Origin: Viola odorata
Lineage: Eukaryota; Streptophyta; Magnoliopsida; Malpighiales; Violaceae
NCBI GenBank assembly: GCA_963691705.1
Contig: OY829538.1
Location: 13,666,443 to 13,730,442, forward strand
Direction: 5' to 3'
Length of the DNA stretch: 64,000 bases
In this document: positions 54,663-64,000 of the stretch, one piece after another
How positions within the stretch are numbered: the first letter of the stretch is position 1
Layout of the letters: each line of letters opens with the position of its first letter
The notes under the pieces: model-generated
Told to the model about the DNA's origin: nothing
Database searches by the model: none
What the model saw: the letters and a program-made list of their open reading frames with translations, nothing else
Position numbers and translations under genes: made by a program

Positions 54663-56800
54663 ATGTTCATCATCCCCTGCCGAATTGGTGCGGTCGACAT
54701 CGGCAAGGCCATGTGCGATTTGGGGGCATGCATTAATGTCATGCCCTTGATCATCTATAACAGTCTTGGCCTCGAGGCTCTCAGACCTACCAGCCTTGCC
54801 ATTCAGCTTGCTGATGGTTCTATCATCTACCCCGAAGGAATCATCACAGATGTCTTAGTTCAAGTGGGTAAATTCCTGTTCCCAGCTGACTTTTATGTCA
54901 TCGCTATGGAGAATGAAGACTCCACCAAGTGTACTGATGTTCTTCTAGGGCGACCATTTTTGGCCACCGCCCGAGCAAAGATTGTTGTTCACGACGCAAC
55001 AATCTCCCTTGAATTCGATGGGGAGATTATCAAGTTCAATATGCTAGAGGCCATGCGATACCCCTCTGAATTTTCCAGTGTTAATTATATTGATGTGATC
55101 GATCCCTCTGTTAAGAAAATTGATGAACTTCATTCTACTGACCCTTTACAATTTGCCCTTGACAGGAGTCTGACACCAACTCTTCTAGATGTCATGGCCT
55201 CGACACTTTCCACACCCCCTGAGCTGCATTCTGTTGTCGTTGCCCTAGAAGAGTGCGTTATTGTCCCGAATGAGCCCCTAGTGGTGTCTCTTAATTGTCC
55301 AGACCATGTCAAGTTGTCTCCATCTATTGATCAGGCTCCTACCCTAGAATTGAAACCACTGCCTTCTCATCTGAAATATGCTTATCTCGGCCCCAATAAC
55401 TCTCTACTCATCATCGTCTCCAATAAACTCAATGCTTCTGAAGAGTCTGAGTTGATTTCCTTGTTGAAGGAATTTAGACAAGCCATAGGCTGGACCATCG
55501 CAGATATCAAGGGCTTATCACCAGCGTTATGCACTCATTGCATTCACTTAGAAGACGCCAGCAAGACCATGTGCCAGCCTCAGGGCAGGTTGAACACGCC
55601 CATGATGGAAGTAGTGAGGAAGGAAGTTCTGAAGTTGCTAGATGCGGGTGTTATCTACCCCATCTCTGATAGTCCATGGGTTAGTTCGATACAGGTCGTG
55701 CCCAAGAAAACTAGTATCACCATTACCATCGGGCAGGATGGTGAATCTATCCCCACCAGAATCCAGAATGGGTGGCGTATGTGCATTGACTACCGCCGAT
55801 TGAATGCTGCCACCAGGAAAGATCATTTCCCTCTCCCCTTCATTGACCAAATATTGGAACGTCTCGCAGGCAAGACCCAATATTATTATCTAGACGGTTA
55901 CTCTGAATTCTATCAAATCCCAGTTGCCCCCAAAGACTAGGAGAAGACCACTTTTACGTGCCCATTCGGCACCTTTGCTTACAGGCATATGCCCTTCGAC
56001 TTGTGTAACACCCCCGCCACCTTTCAACGGTGTATGGTGAGCATTTTCTCTAAACCGGTCGAGGATGGTATCGAGGTCTTTATGGATACCTTCACTGTTT
56101 ATGGGAATTCTTTCTCGGAATGCCTATCCAAATTGAAGAAGTGTCTCAAGCGTTGTATAGAAACCAATCTTGTCCTGAATTTTGAAAAATGCCACTTCAT
56201 GGTGGATCGAGGCCTCGTTCTCGATCATATCATCTCGGCCAAGGGGATTGAAGTTGACAAGGCCAAGATTGAAGTTATTGAATCCTTACCCTACCCAACA
56301 TGTGTTCGCGATGTGCGATCCTTTCTAGGTCATGCTGGCTTTTATAGACGGTTTATCAAGGACTTCTCTAAAATCGCTCAACCTATATGCTGTCTCCTTC
56401 AGAAAGAAGTTACCTTTGATTTTGATGAGGCTTTCCATGTTGCCTTCGAAACCCTCAAGACCAGACTTATCTCCAGAAAGAAGCTCGCTCAATCTTGGCG
56501 CCGTTTTGGGTCAGAAGAAAGACAAGGAGACTATGCTTCCAAGTTACTAGATCCAGCCCAACAGAAGTACACAACCACAGAAAAAGAACTCTTGGCAGTT
56601 GTTTATGCCCTCGACAAATTCAGGCAGTACCTCTTGGGCACTCATGTTCTTGTATATTCGGATCATTGAGCCCTCAGATGCTTGTTTACGAAGGCTGACT
56701 CCAAGCCTCGACTAATTCGGTGGATCTTATTACTTCAGGAATTCAATATCTTGATCAAGGATAAGAGAGAGAGAAAATCTGGTGGCATATCATCTAAGTA
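54663..56800 (+). pseudogene. Protease, RT and RNase H of Athila-2
   Basis: Protease CDLGACINVMPL, then YPEGIITDVLVQVGKFLFPA. RT MCIDYRRLNAATRKDHFPLP, a stop at 55938, then MPFDLCNTPATFQRC. The catalytic motif reads FMDT where Athila-1 has FMDD, so the second active-site Asp is lost. RNase H lacks the CDASN block because of a deletion around 56470-56530, but resumes YASKLLDPAQQKYTTTEKEL. The product could not have been active. Confidence 0.8.
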
Positions 56801-57029
56801 GACTTGCAGCCCAGGAAGATGATTCATGAGTGCCTATCCGCGATACCTTCCCAGACGAACAGTTGTGTCTTGCCCATGCCATTCAGTTTCCATGGTTCTC
56901 CGACATTGCAAATTGTTTTGCTATTGGTACTTACCCCGCAGATGCTTCCCCCTCTGAATGCAACAGAATCAGACGGCAAGCCAAATATTACATTTAGGAT
57001 AGCCCATATTTATGGAAGCATTGCTAGAC

Positions 57030-57873
57030 CAGATTAGCCGCCGTTGTGTAACCATGGATGAGGTGCCCTCGATCCTAAAATTCTACCATTCTGAAGGAGG
57101 ACACTTCGTGGCCAAGAAGACTGCTCTCAAGGTCTTAGAAGCCGGTCTTTACTAGCCCACTATTTTCAAGGATAGCTACATGCATTGCGCATCGTGCCCT
57201 CGATACCAAGCCATTGGAAATGTCGGGGCCAGGAACCAGATGCCCTTGACAAGCATCATTCCATGTGAGATTTTTGATGTCTGGGGTATAGATTTCATAG
57301 GGTCGTTCCCCAATTCCTTTGGTAATGTCTACATCCTTCTCGTCGTTGATTATGTTTCAAAGTGGGTCGAGGCCAAGGCAACTCGGACAGATGACTCCAA
57401 GGTGGTAGTAAACTTTCTACGTACCCATATCTTCAATAGGTTTGGTACGCCTCGTGCTCTCATAAGTGATCGGGCTACCCATTTCTGCAACCGAGTCGTC
57501 ACCTCTCTTTTGACCAAGTATGGAGTCCATCACAGAACATCTACAACCTATCATCCTCGGATAAATGGCCAAGCTGAAGTGTCAAATCGTGAAATTAAGT
57601 CTATTCTAGAGAAAATGGTGAACCAGTCTCGAAAAGATTGGAGTCTGAAGTTGGATGACGCCCTCTGGCCATACCGGACAACTTTCAAGACCCCGATTGG
57701 TATGACACCCTATAAACTCGTATATGGTAAGTCGTGCCATATCCTAGTTGAGATAAAGCATGAGGCCTTTTGGACGATTCAGAAAGTGAACACGGATCTA
57801 GGGCAGGTCGGTCAGAATAGACGCTTACAAATTTAGGAACTGGAGGAGTTGCGGGATGACACTTATGAGAATG
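57030..57873 (+). pseudogene. Integrase of Athila-2, first part
   Basis: The finger region (FYHSEGGHF ... HCASCPRYQ) includes TAG codons and a Cys-to-Tyr change. The core has [19 protein letters not shown] and [13 protein letters not shown], so all three acidic residues are present. The frame runs to QNRRLQI and a stop near 57836, and is cut by an inserted LTR at 57874. It resumes at 59694. Confidence 0.8.
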
Positions 57874-59693
57874 CGCCAAAATTTGACTCGCCATCGAAAC
57901 GGGTCAAAAATAATATATTTCCTGAGGCCTAGATGCACAAACTAATTTGTGTAAAGCGGAGGTAAAAATGCACAGAATCACAACAACAAGGGGGGTTTAT
58001 AGGTTAATCAAGTTAACCAAGAGAATGATCAGAGCTAACAATTCTAACTAAGGAAAGCAATAATCGAGGTCACGATAAGTAAATAATAATAATAAAGATC
58101 AAAGATAAAATAAAATGCAAAGTAAACAATCAGGTTAATAAGCAAAGATAATAAGTCAAGGAGAAGGGAACTTGGTAAAGGGCTTTCTGGGGTTGCGTCG
58201 AGGCCTCGATTGTCATCGGCACAAAGATTTTTCGTTCTAACGTTACAGACGTGCTATAGGGGTCATGTTTTCACGTAGACCCCCTGCTTTCTTTCGTAAG
58301 GAGCCACCCCTCGTTTTCACTGTTAATAAGGTGGCCTCGATCCTTTGATATCCTCTCAGCCACCTATCTTGTCATCAAAAGACAGCCTTTTTCACTTTGG
58401 CATGTCACTAGCACAAAGCGGACAAAATATCAGGATCACGACAGGACCCTAACCAGCTGCATGCCCTAGACGAATGAACCCAGATCTACCCGAGAACACT
58501 AATCTAGTTGTCTACACCTACCCAACAGTCTCACGCTAGCTATCACTGCAGAGTCACGACAATAATCACAAAGGGAAGATTAAAAGATGATCAGGCCTCG
58601 AATCACCCTAAGCAAGAATGGAATTAAAATGACAAGCAACCAGATATAACAAGGAGAACATGTTAAGAGTATTTAGGCCTCGAATCTACCCAAGCAACCC
58701 TCGATGCACCTTTACCAAGAACGTGGGTTTTAGCCACTCATGTTAAGAGATAAATAAATAAAAGATGGAAATAACATAATAAAAGATAAAGGAAGAGTAA
58801 AGGATAAAACTTGATTAATGGTGCTTGTTACAAAGCTTGGAGCCAGCAGCTATGGAGAGAAAAGGGAGGAATAAGTCCCAAAACTAATAAACTAGAAGAA
58901 GGCTGCTGAAACTAGTTTAAGAGTAAAATATCTAAGCTAAAGTTCTAGTCTAAGTGGTGATGCCCAAACCCTAGCACAAAAGGGGGGTATATATACTCGA
59001 GCCACCCACTAAGGGACAAAATTTCAGCTAAGGGAAGTACAACACAAGGAGTCCATGCTCCTGCAAGAGGGCTGACCCACGATGGCAGAAAAAAAGGGAA
59101 TATTCCTTGGGATCCACGCAGAGCATCTGACATGCGCCAGAGAGGACACGTGGAGTGATTGGAGTGGAGCCACGTGGGTTTGACGTTTGCACTTGTCGAG
59201 GTCTCAATGACATTGTTGAGGTCTCGATGAATTTGTCGAGGGCAGGAGATCAGCATCTTTGGGAACATTCTGGAACGTTCTGGAATGTTCTGGAAGAGAA
59301 TCTTCATGGGATATTCCTTTCAGGTGAGGCCTCGACGACATTGTTGAGGGCAAGATGACTTGATCAGCAACTTAGGGAATGTTCTGGGAGACATCAGAGG
59401 GGACACGTGGAAGCACAGCCGCGAGGACACGTAGATATAGAGCTTTGGATCCATCGAGGTCTCGACGAATGGATAACCGGCGAGGCCTCGATTGAGAAAT
59501 TGGTGTCCTGGTCTTGATGCTAGTCTTGAAGCTTGAGCTCTACTGAAATTGCCCGAAAAGTATGTCTTTTCACACATTTCTCCTTCTTGGCCTTGATCTA
59601 TGATAAAGATGGAAACACGAGTGGATTAGTAGTATCAAGGCCTAAATCAAGGTAAAAATAGAAGGAAAAACATGCATAAAATACATGTTATCA
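57874..59693 (-). mobile_element. Lone Athila-like LTR with a primer-site extension
   Basis: On the minus strand the insert begins TGATAACATG (59693) and its LTR ends GGCGAGTCA (57884). Ten additional bases, AATTTTGGCG, follow (57883-57874); these equal the bases after the Athila-1 LTR, including the first six of the primer-binding site. Target duplications GAATG flank it (57869-57873 and 59694-59698). TATA sequence GTATATATAC lies at 58987-58996. End sequences resemble Athila-1 (TTTGTGCATCTAGGC; CCCCTATAGCA). Length is 1810 bp plus 10. No internal genes. Confidence 0.8.
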
Positions 59694-60005
59694 GAATGCA
59701 TGCTCTAGAAGGGCAAGACTAAAGCTTATCATGACAGACACCTTCGTCCTAAAATGTTTTCCATTGGATAGGAAGTATTGTTGTATAACTCACGTTTGCG
59801 GTTGTTTGCAGGAAAGCTAAAGTCTAAATGGTCTAGCCCTTTCGTGGTCACGAAAGTTTTCAACCATGGTGCGATTTAAATTCAAAATCCAGACATAGGA
59901 ACCATCTTCAAAGTAAATTGCCACAGGCTAAAACCCTTCTATGAAGGATTCAAGCCCTCAACGGTCGAGGAAATGATGGTGGATCCCCCACCTGGCAAGA
60001 CCTAG
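59694..60005 (+). pseudogene. Integrase of Athila-2, C-terminal part
   Basis: It continues the integrase after the inserted [55 protein letters not shown], ending PPPGKT-stop at 60005, matching Athila-1 16800-17108. Stops from TGG, CAG and TGG/GAA codons are present. Confidence 0.8.
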
Positions 60006-60575
60006 ATTCCCAGAACACGTCAAGGTCCCGACGAGTAAACATGCCACATTGGAGGTATCTCAGATGTCGTTCCATTTCTTTCTTTCCCTTATCTTTTTAA
60101 TATCTTCCGGATTGCTTTAATTTTATTTTTATTTCCCTTTGATTTTATTTCCTTGTTTTATATTCCTTGTTTATCTCCTTTAATCTCTGACCTTTCCCTT
60201 TCCCAAGTGATTTTATTCCTTTATTATTAATCTCTTTATTCTCTCTTTTTGTCTTTATCCTCTCCAACTGCCTCCTTTTTAAAATTTTAAAAAGTTGTTC
60301 TCCTTTTTAGGTGGTTGAGATACACACGGGCCCATTGCTCTGCAAAGCCCAAGGTGCCATGTCGTCAGCAAGGGACAGAGAAGCAACCCTAATTAATGAA
60401 AAATTTGTGCCATCTATTACCAACGTTAGCTCCTTTTCTCTTTCCCACGCTCCTTCTTCGTCCTCAGAACCAAATCACAAATCACTTTCACTCTCTCTCT
60501 CTCACCAAGCACGCAACCCCATCTCAAACCCCGCAAACATCTCCATCATCCCTGCCCTCTCCCATCACCATCAAC
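60006..60575 (+). other. Athila-2 spacer before the env-like ORF
   Basis: Pyrimidine-rich spacer collinear with 17109-17644. It retains the candidate splice acceptor tract ending TTTTTAG at 60310. No gene. Confidence 0.45.
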
Positions 60576-60680
60576 CATGCCAAGAGTGAAGAAAGCTATC
60601 TGCAAACTCGCCTCAGGACCACATCCAGTGAAGAACACAGAAAGCCCAACTCTCTCCAAATCCAGATCTAACTCCTTGAT
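60576..60680 (+). pseudogene. Start of the Athila-2 env-like ORF
   Basis: ATG 60576 opens MPRVKKAICKLASGP, equivalent to MAPKTKKPIRKNAAGP in Athila-1. Cut after about 35 codons by the LTR of element H at 60681. Confidence 0.65.
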
Positions 60681-61464
60681 TGCATGTCGAGGGCATCAAA
60701 TTTAGTTGTAAAATGAATGTGAAAAATGGGTAGAAAGGTTACAACTTATCACTGTCCACAAGGACTTGTAGATCGTGGTAAGAGGATCGTCCACAACGAA
60801 GTGTTACAGAACTAGAAGTTGGAAGAAGGAAGCCCCCCTGTAATTGACAGCCTTCCCTAACCTTTAACAAGGTTAGAGTCCCCGCCCATTACGTTCCTTT
60901 CCCAATTCTAAACTTCTAGAAGATAAAAGATAGGGATAAAATCCCAATTATTCAAATTCTAAATTTAAAAATAAAATATATGATTTGTTTGTTCAAAAAG
61001 AGGATAATCCCATAAAGGATGCAATCTTGGATCACGACTGATCTTCTCTATCTGTCTCCAGCTGTAAAATCCACTCTTTTAGCTCAAAATCCCGTGACTC
61101 CTAGCGCATCACGTTTCTTGGCAATATTGGCAATCTTAGCTAAGACAGCCACTGTCTTAGCTAAGATTGCTCATTTGTTTGATTTTCGCTCCAGAGAAAG
61201 CTTTTCTCTTATTTCCTCCAGCGTAAATCCAGTTGTCGTCCACACTCCAGCAATAGCGTTCCAAGACTCCTAGCTTTGCACGTCTTTAGATCTGCAGTCT
61301 TAGGCAAGACTGCGCCTAAGATTGCTAGTTTGTGCTGAAAGCTGATATTTCCTTCATTTCCTCCATTTCCTTTAAAAGTAGATAGATTGACGTGAAAGGC
61401 ACAATTTTTACCATAAATAAGGTAGTTTAAGATGGTAAAAATGCATGAAAATAGACGTCAATCA
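60681..61464 (-). repeat. 3' LTR of element H
   Basis: A 784-bp TG...CA unit; on the minus strand it begins TGATTGACGTC and ends GACATGCA. A tract AAGTGTAGGAAGGTT directly precedes it, a good polypurine tract. The left end coincides with the break in the Athila-2 env-like ORF. Contains the palindrome GTCTTAGCTAAGAC near 61152. Confidence 0.7.
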
Positions 61465-63120
61465 AACCTTCCTACACTTAAATAATGCTTGCCCCCAAGC
61501 ATACTGGACTCTTAACTAAGAAAATAGTAAAGACACACAGGAAATAAAAACACAAAATGGCAATCCTTGGACACAATACCCTTAACCAATCCCCTTATAT
61601 CCATGTACCTATGACAGTCAACATACTTCTCAATGGATCCCAACCCTTATGAACATGGCCTACTCAACACCCCAAACATCCGAATTCCACATGATCATAA
61701 CCTCTTTGTATACACCACAACAGATCCAACGTGACAAGACAACCACCGGCTTTTCGTATTCTCCCCTTAAAACAAATAACACATCATTCATTTTGCCTTG
61801 CTGAAAAGTTCTATGCCAGTGTATAAATATATATATATATATATAATTTTTTTTTTGCTCTTTCGAAAGTTTCTTGAGTATTTTCACTTGGTGAGGCAAA
61901 AATATCAAGATATATATCATCTTTATTAATTTTTTTTATATTTTTTTTCAAGATCGCGCTATTTACTGGGCATAAAAGTAGTTCCCTGAATATTCTATCC
62001 TGATTGGGAAAGAATATCAGAGCAGGTTCAGCATAACACAAGGCAAAAAGACCATTCACCACATAGCAGTCTTACGGGGATACTTAATATTTTTGGTGGA
62101 AGCTTGTCTATTTGTCAAGTCTGTTACACAATGCTAGACCTCATAATCATGTATAAGATGGATGTTTAAAAGGTACCGGGAATCGTACCCTTAACGGTGT
62201 TGAATATGTTAACCTATTTAAATGCCTTGCTAATATGTTACGGGGTCACAAGGTGAAGGATGCTAAAGGTCAAGGTTAAGACATTAAGGGACAAGCTTCA
62301 AGCATAGTCCAGAGTTTGCCGACACTCAAACAAAACATAAAACACACATGCCTAAAAACACGCAAAAAAAACAACAAAAAGCATGCATTAGACTCCACTG
62401 GACAATCTAGGCCAACTAACTTAGCCTAGATTCACAAAAACTGAAAAATTTTCATACAATATTGAAAAATCACACAAAAACACATAAAAAGCATGTATAT
62501 ACAGACATACGACATAAAAACGCCCTCCCCACACTTAGAAGACACATTCTCCTCAATGTGTAAAGGAGAGCTAAAAATAAAAAGAAAAAGACACAAAAAA
62601 TAAAAAAAAGAAAGAAAAGAAAAGACACGACCTGGGGCAATCAACTGTGTTGCGGGAGGTCTGGGAGGACAGAGGTCCAAGCTGGAGTAGAGGTAGTTCC
62701 TAGAGGAGCTGCTTTGTCTAGTTCTGGAAAAATGTCTTAGCTAAGACACTAGCTAAGACAACTGCCGAAGCTATGATTTTTCCTTTTCTCTATTTTGAAT
62801 GCCCTCCTCGCACTACAACAAACAATCACAAAGGATGTTTAAGTGGATCAACGAGATACCTCTGAACTTATTCATGAAAAATAATAAAAAAGAAAAAGAA
62901 AATGGAAGTAAATGAAACAAAACATGGGTTGCCTCCCATGCAGCGCCCTTATTTATAGTCTTGGGCTCGACATTGCCATGGATTTCCCATCAAGAAAATT
63001 TTCCAAATTCACTCCATGCTTTAAGCTTGACACGACCTTTGGGTGACGCTCCATTGACAACCCCTAAAGGTATAAATTGAAATGGGTCAGGAGGCTGATC
63101 AAGATTTGGTTGTTCCTGCA
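61465..63120 (-). other. 3' non-coding region of element H
   Basis: On the minus strand the block GAGGAGAATGTG ... TCTAAGTGTGGGGAGGG (62516-62560) is the counterpart of the Athila-1 sequence at 19755-19790. An (AT)n microsatellite lies at 61823-61846. Near 62930-62950 is GGGTTGCCTCCCATGCAGCG, a phrase I recall from plant Athila-like repeats. The palindromic word TCTTAGCTAAGAC recurs at about 62732. I find no RT, integrase or env-like motif. Confidence 0.55.
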
Positions 63121-64000
63121 TCACAAATAGTGAGTTTTGACTACTGTGATCAGTAGAAACTTGAGAAGAGGGTCAGTCCAGTCCATGGCTTTGGGGGAGC
63201 TAGCTGGCAGAAATGAATCTTGGCCAAGACTGCGGCCAAGACTGCTTTTAAGCTCAACATCTGGTGCCTGCACACTTGAAAGTAGGAAGTTAGGATAAGC
63301 TTTTGGTAATTCATGGCTGTTAGAAATATTAGTATTTGGTTCAAAAAAATTAAGATTAGAAACAATGTCTTGCGAACCATCATTAGCCACAAATTCTTCT
63401 TCCTTAAATTTTCCACCCGAAATTCTCCTGCTAAGAACACAATCAAGAGGGTTAGTTGCATTTGATTCATAACCCTTATTAGTATCATGTTCAAGGTTGT
63501 CCACAAAGTTGACACTATGTATTTTATTAGGATTTTTGTTGGCATGATGCATGTTAAACTTTATTGTTGTACCACAATATTCTAAGGTAAGACGTCCATG
63601 ATACACATCAATTTTGGCTCTTCCTGTTCTTAGGAATGGCCTTCCTAAGAGTTCATATGTGGAGTTGGAAGGTAGGTCAGTGTTCATCTCAACAATATAA
63701 AAATCTACAGGATAAATAAAATTATTCACCTGTACCAATACATTTTCTACAATTCCTTTAGGGAGTATGACAGATATGTCAGCAAGTTGAATTACTACCC
63801 TAGTTTCTTTCATGAAACCAATGTTCAATTTTTTATTCAGAAAAATACATCACATTGATACCCGCTCCCAAGTCGCATAAAGCTTTTTCCATTTGTTGGT
63901 TACCTATTTTGCATGGAATTGTAAAAGTGCTTTGATCCTCGCATTTTTCTGGAATTTTTGCCTGTAGGATTGCAGATACATTCTGAGTCACATTTATCCT
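63121..64000 (-). pseudogene. Gag end and aspartic protease region of element H
   Basis: From the window edge leftward: NVSAILQAKIPEKCEDQST, FTIPCKIGNQQMEKALCDLG with the protease motif CDLGAGIN (about 63860-63900), then a frame change near 63840, VIQLADISVILPKGIVENVL, YELLGRPFLRTGRAKIDV and CGTTIKFNM. The remaining C-terminal part (NPLDCVLSRRISGG, VELKSSLGRSLGQDSF) resembles the linker between protease and RT in Athila. A stop at 63121 and no RT beyond it. Gag continues off the window. Confidence 0.7.

Larger units (their letters stand above)
52754..60680 (+). mobile_element. Athila-2: decayed, 5'-truncated Athila element
   Basis: It is collinear with Athila-1 from gag codon about 10 (11560) to the beginning of the env-like ORF (about 17750), and lacks the 5' LTR. 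Interrupted by a lone LTR at 57874-59693 and cut at 60680 by element H. It is more decayed than Athila-1, with stops, frameshifts and an internal deletion in RNase H. Confidence 0.85.
60681..64000 (-). mobile_element. Element H: Athila-like element lacking RT and integrase
   Basis: Minus orientation. The 3' LTR is 60681-61464, the polypurine tract lies just right of it, non-coding sequence follows to about 63120, and the protease region extends beyond the window edge. From protease to polypurine tract is only about 1.65 kb, whereas Athila-1 needs more than 7 kb for RT, RNase H, integrase and the third ORF. It may be a non-autonomous family or a deleted copy. It inserted into the env-like ORF of Athila-2. 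Confidence 0.7.

Overview
The window looks like repeat-rich nuclear DNA of a flowering plant, probably a eudicot. The reasons are plant Ty3/gypsy lineages (Tat, Athila and a chromovirus-like family), broken PPR and LRR receptor-like protein genes, and spliceosomal GT-AG introns. I see no bacterial genes, CRISPR array, rRNA gene or convincing tRNA gene. Nearly all of the 64 kb is LTR retrotransposon sequence stacked by insertion into insertion. Only about 43.7-49.2 kb is older host DNA.

Left stack. Element A (1-3829, +) is the 3' end of a Tat-type element: three antisense genes followed by a 572-bp LTR. It abuts element B (3830-5132, -), an integrase fragment of another Tat element. Element C (5133-9635, +), chromovirus-like with its LTR and a single-frame gag-pol, sits in B. 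Element D (Tat, +) interrupts C at 9636. A full-length Athila element (Athila-1, 9857-22950) interrupts the LTR of D, with 1613-bp LTRs and a perfect 5-bp target duplication (TCATC). D then continues with PBS, gag, protease, RT, two RNase H domains and integrase to 29237, followed by three different tandem-repeat arrays and a cassette of antisense genes to about 38015.

Middle. Element E (about 38016-43722, -) is a second Tat element lying tail to tail with D. Its antisense genes (on + here) precede a 143-bp tandem array and an integrase remnant. Then come a decayed LRR receptor-like protein gene (43723-44930), a very AT-rich gene-free stretch (44930-48400) and a PPR gene cut by an LTR at 49160.

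Right stack. Element G (49160-52753, +) has an LTR, a leader and gag, and passes abruptly inside gag into a second, decayed Athila (Athila-2, 52754-60680). Athila-2 is interrupted by a lone 1.8-kb LTR (57874-59693) that carries ten extra bases from its primer-binding region. Its env-like gene is cut by element H (60681-64000 and beyond, -), which has an LTR, a polypurine tract and a protease but no room for RT or integrase.

The most interesting system is the antisense gene cassette of the Tat elements A, D and E. It comprises a Transposase_28-like gene with conserved introns whose frames join exactly, a family of small (~125 aa) proteins I do not recognise in four copies, and a proline/acidic protein in two copies. 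The small genes have a TATA box 60-90 bp upstream of the start codon. In all three elements the cassette is antisense to pol and lies beside fast-changing tandem repeats.
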